From contig PXBV01000009.1 of the NCBI GenBank assembly GCA_003565575.1, positions 1 through 6,340 of the forward strand: a stretch of 6,340 bases of DNA, read 5' to 3'. Below, piece by piece: positions 5,693 through 6,340 of this stretch. Within the stretch, counting starts at the first letter, position 1. Each line of letters opens with the position of its first letter. The notes under the pieces were generated by a model. The model saw only the letters and a program-made list of their open reading frames with translations. It searched no databases and was not told the DNA's origin. This DNA is from Psychroflexus sp. Lineage in GTDB: Bacteria; Bacteroidota; Bacteroidia; Flavobacteriales; Flavobacteriaceae. Position numbers and translations under genes: made by a program.

Positions 5693-6340
5693 TTATCCTA
5701 CAGATCCTTCAAGTGAAATTTCAAGTAGTTTCTGTGCTTCTACAGCAAACTCCATAGGCAACTTGTTAAGGACTTCTTTGCTAAAGCCATTTACAATCAA
5801 TGCGATGGCTTTTTCTGTGTCTATACCTCTTTGGTTGCAGTAAAAAATTTGGTCTTCACCTATTTTACTGGTGGTAGCTTCATGTTCAATTTGAGCCGAT
5901 TTGTTTTTTACCTCTATGTAAGGGAAGGTATGTGCTCCACATTTGTTACCCATTAGAAGTGAGTCACATTGAGAAAAATTTCTTGCATTTTCAGCTTTTT
6001 TGTTCACTTGAACCAAACCTCTGTAACTGTTTTGAGATTTTCCAGCAGAAATACCTTTGGATATAATTGTACTTTTGGTGTTTTTTCCAAGGTGTATCAT
6101 TTTTGTACCAGTGTCTGCTTGCTGGAAATTGTTAGTCAAAGCTATGGAGTAGAATTCTCCTGTTGAATTATCACCTTTTAGCACACAACTTGGATATTTC
6201 CAGGTTACAGCAGATCCCGTTTCTACTTGAGTCCAGCTTATCTTTGCGTTTTTCTCACAAAGCCCTCTTTTAGTAACAAAATTATAAACTCCACCTTTTC
6301 CTTCTTTATTACCAGGATACCAATTTTGTACCGTAGAATA
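5693..6340 (-). CDS. sufB: SufB, Fe-S scaffold complex subunit, C-terminal part (5' end outside window)
   Basis: SufB receives sulfur from SufE and forms the nascent cluster with SufD in the SufBC2D complex. The window shows the last 215 codons; the family is about 480 residues, so more than half the gene lies beyond the right edge. The frame is open to the edge, starting STVQNWYPG after the first Tyr. A GTG at 6184 could be mistaken for a start, but it encodes Val inside the conserved WKYPSCVLKGDNSTGEF motif and is not one. Further landmarks: QQADTGTKMIHLGKNTKSTI, ISKGISAGKSQNSYRGLV, and the end LPMEFAVEAQKLLEISLEGS plus VG. Key residues: Cys125 of the fragment (CDSLLMG, codon 5966-5968) corresponds to E. 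coli Cys405, and Glu-His-Glu 152-154 (IEHEATTSKIGEDQ) to E. coli 432-434, by counting back from the C-terminus. The stop at 5693 lies 7 nt before the lipoprotein gene. Confidence 0.97.
   Translation of the reverse strand, partial: YSTVQNWYPGNKEGKGGVYNFVTKRGLCEKNAKISWTQVETGSAVTWKYPSCVLKGDNSTGEFYSIALTNNFQQADTGTKMIHLGKNTKSTIISKGISAGKSQNSYRGLVQVNKKAENARNFSQCDSLLMGNKCGAHTFPYIEVKNKSAQIEHEATTSKIGEDQIFYCNQRGIDTEKAIALIVNGFSKEVLNKLPMEFAVEAQKLLEISLEGSVG

Noticed and set aside
5969..6166. Plus-strand ORF of 65 codons
   Set aside because: Antisense to the conserved C-terminal half of sufB; no independent support.
5693..6184. A separate 163-residue gene starting at a GTG at 6184
   Set aside because: The frame is open through to 6340 and the 52 upstream codons encode conserved SufB sequence, so this is an internal valine codon of sufB.

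Overview
The window carries one tightly packed minus-strand gene cluster that reads from right to left: a SUF-type iron-sulfur cluster assembly operon. The organism is most likely a member of the Bacteroidota, probably Flavobacteriia. Reasons: the DNA is AT-rich; the genes lack clear Shine-Dalgarno sequences; two families that I know mainly from this phylum (DUF2480 and DUF3078) are present; the signal peptides are short with lipoproteins typical of the group; and the one candidate promoter matches the Bacteroidota -7 consensus TAnnTTTG. This assignment rests on family recognition, not on a database search.

Layout in transcription order: sufB (C-terminal 215 codons, 5' part outside the window) - small lipoprotein of unknown function - sufC - sufD - sufS - META-domain lipoprotein - sufE - sufT-like MIP18/DUF59 protein - DUF2480 protein - DUF3078 protein (N-terminal 58 codons, rest outside the window). 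Gaps between successive genes are 7, 12, 20, 36, -4, -8, 5, 2 and 40 nt, so everything from sufB to the DUF2480 gene is probably one transcript. No gene-free stretch exceeds 40 nt, and I see no RNA genes, mobile elements, CRISPR arrays or convincing terminators.

How the genes work together: SufS (PLP cysteine desulfurase) takes sulfur from cysteine and passes it as a persulfide to SufE, which hands it to SufB in the SufBC2D scaffold. SufC supplies the ATPase activity, and clusters are built at the SufB-SufD interface. The catalytic residues I looked for are present in the visible parts of all five core proteins. The SufT-like protein is an accessory factor in Fe-S maturation. DUF2480 has no known function but sits inside the operon and carries three cysteines.

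The unexpected part is two predicted secreted lipoproteins embedded in a cytosolic Fe-S assembly operon. One lies between sufB and sufC. The other is wedged between sufS and sufE with overlapping start/stop codons on both sides. The DUF2480 protein also contains a visible internal duplication, each half with a Cys-Ser followed by a VPxxAYxL motif. I see no wholly new system; these accessory genes are the parts that merit a second look.
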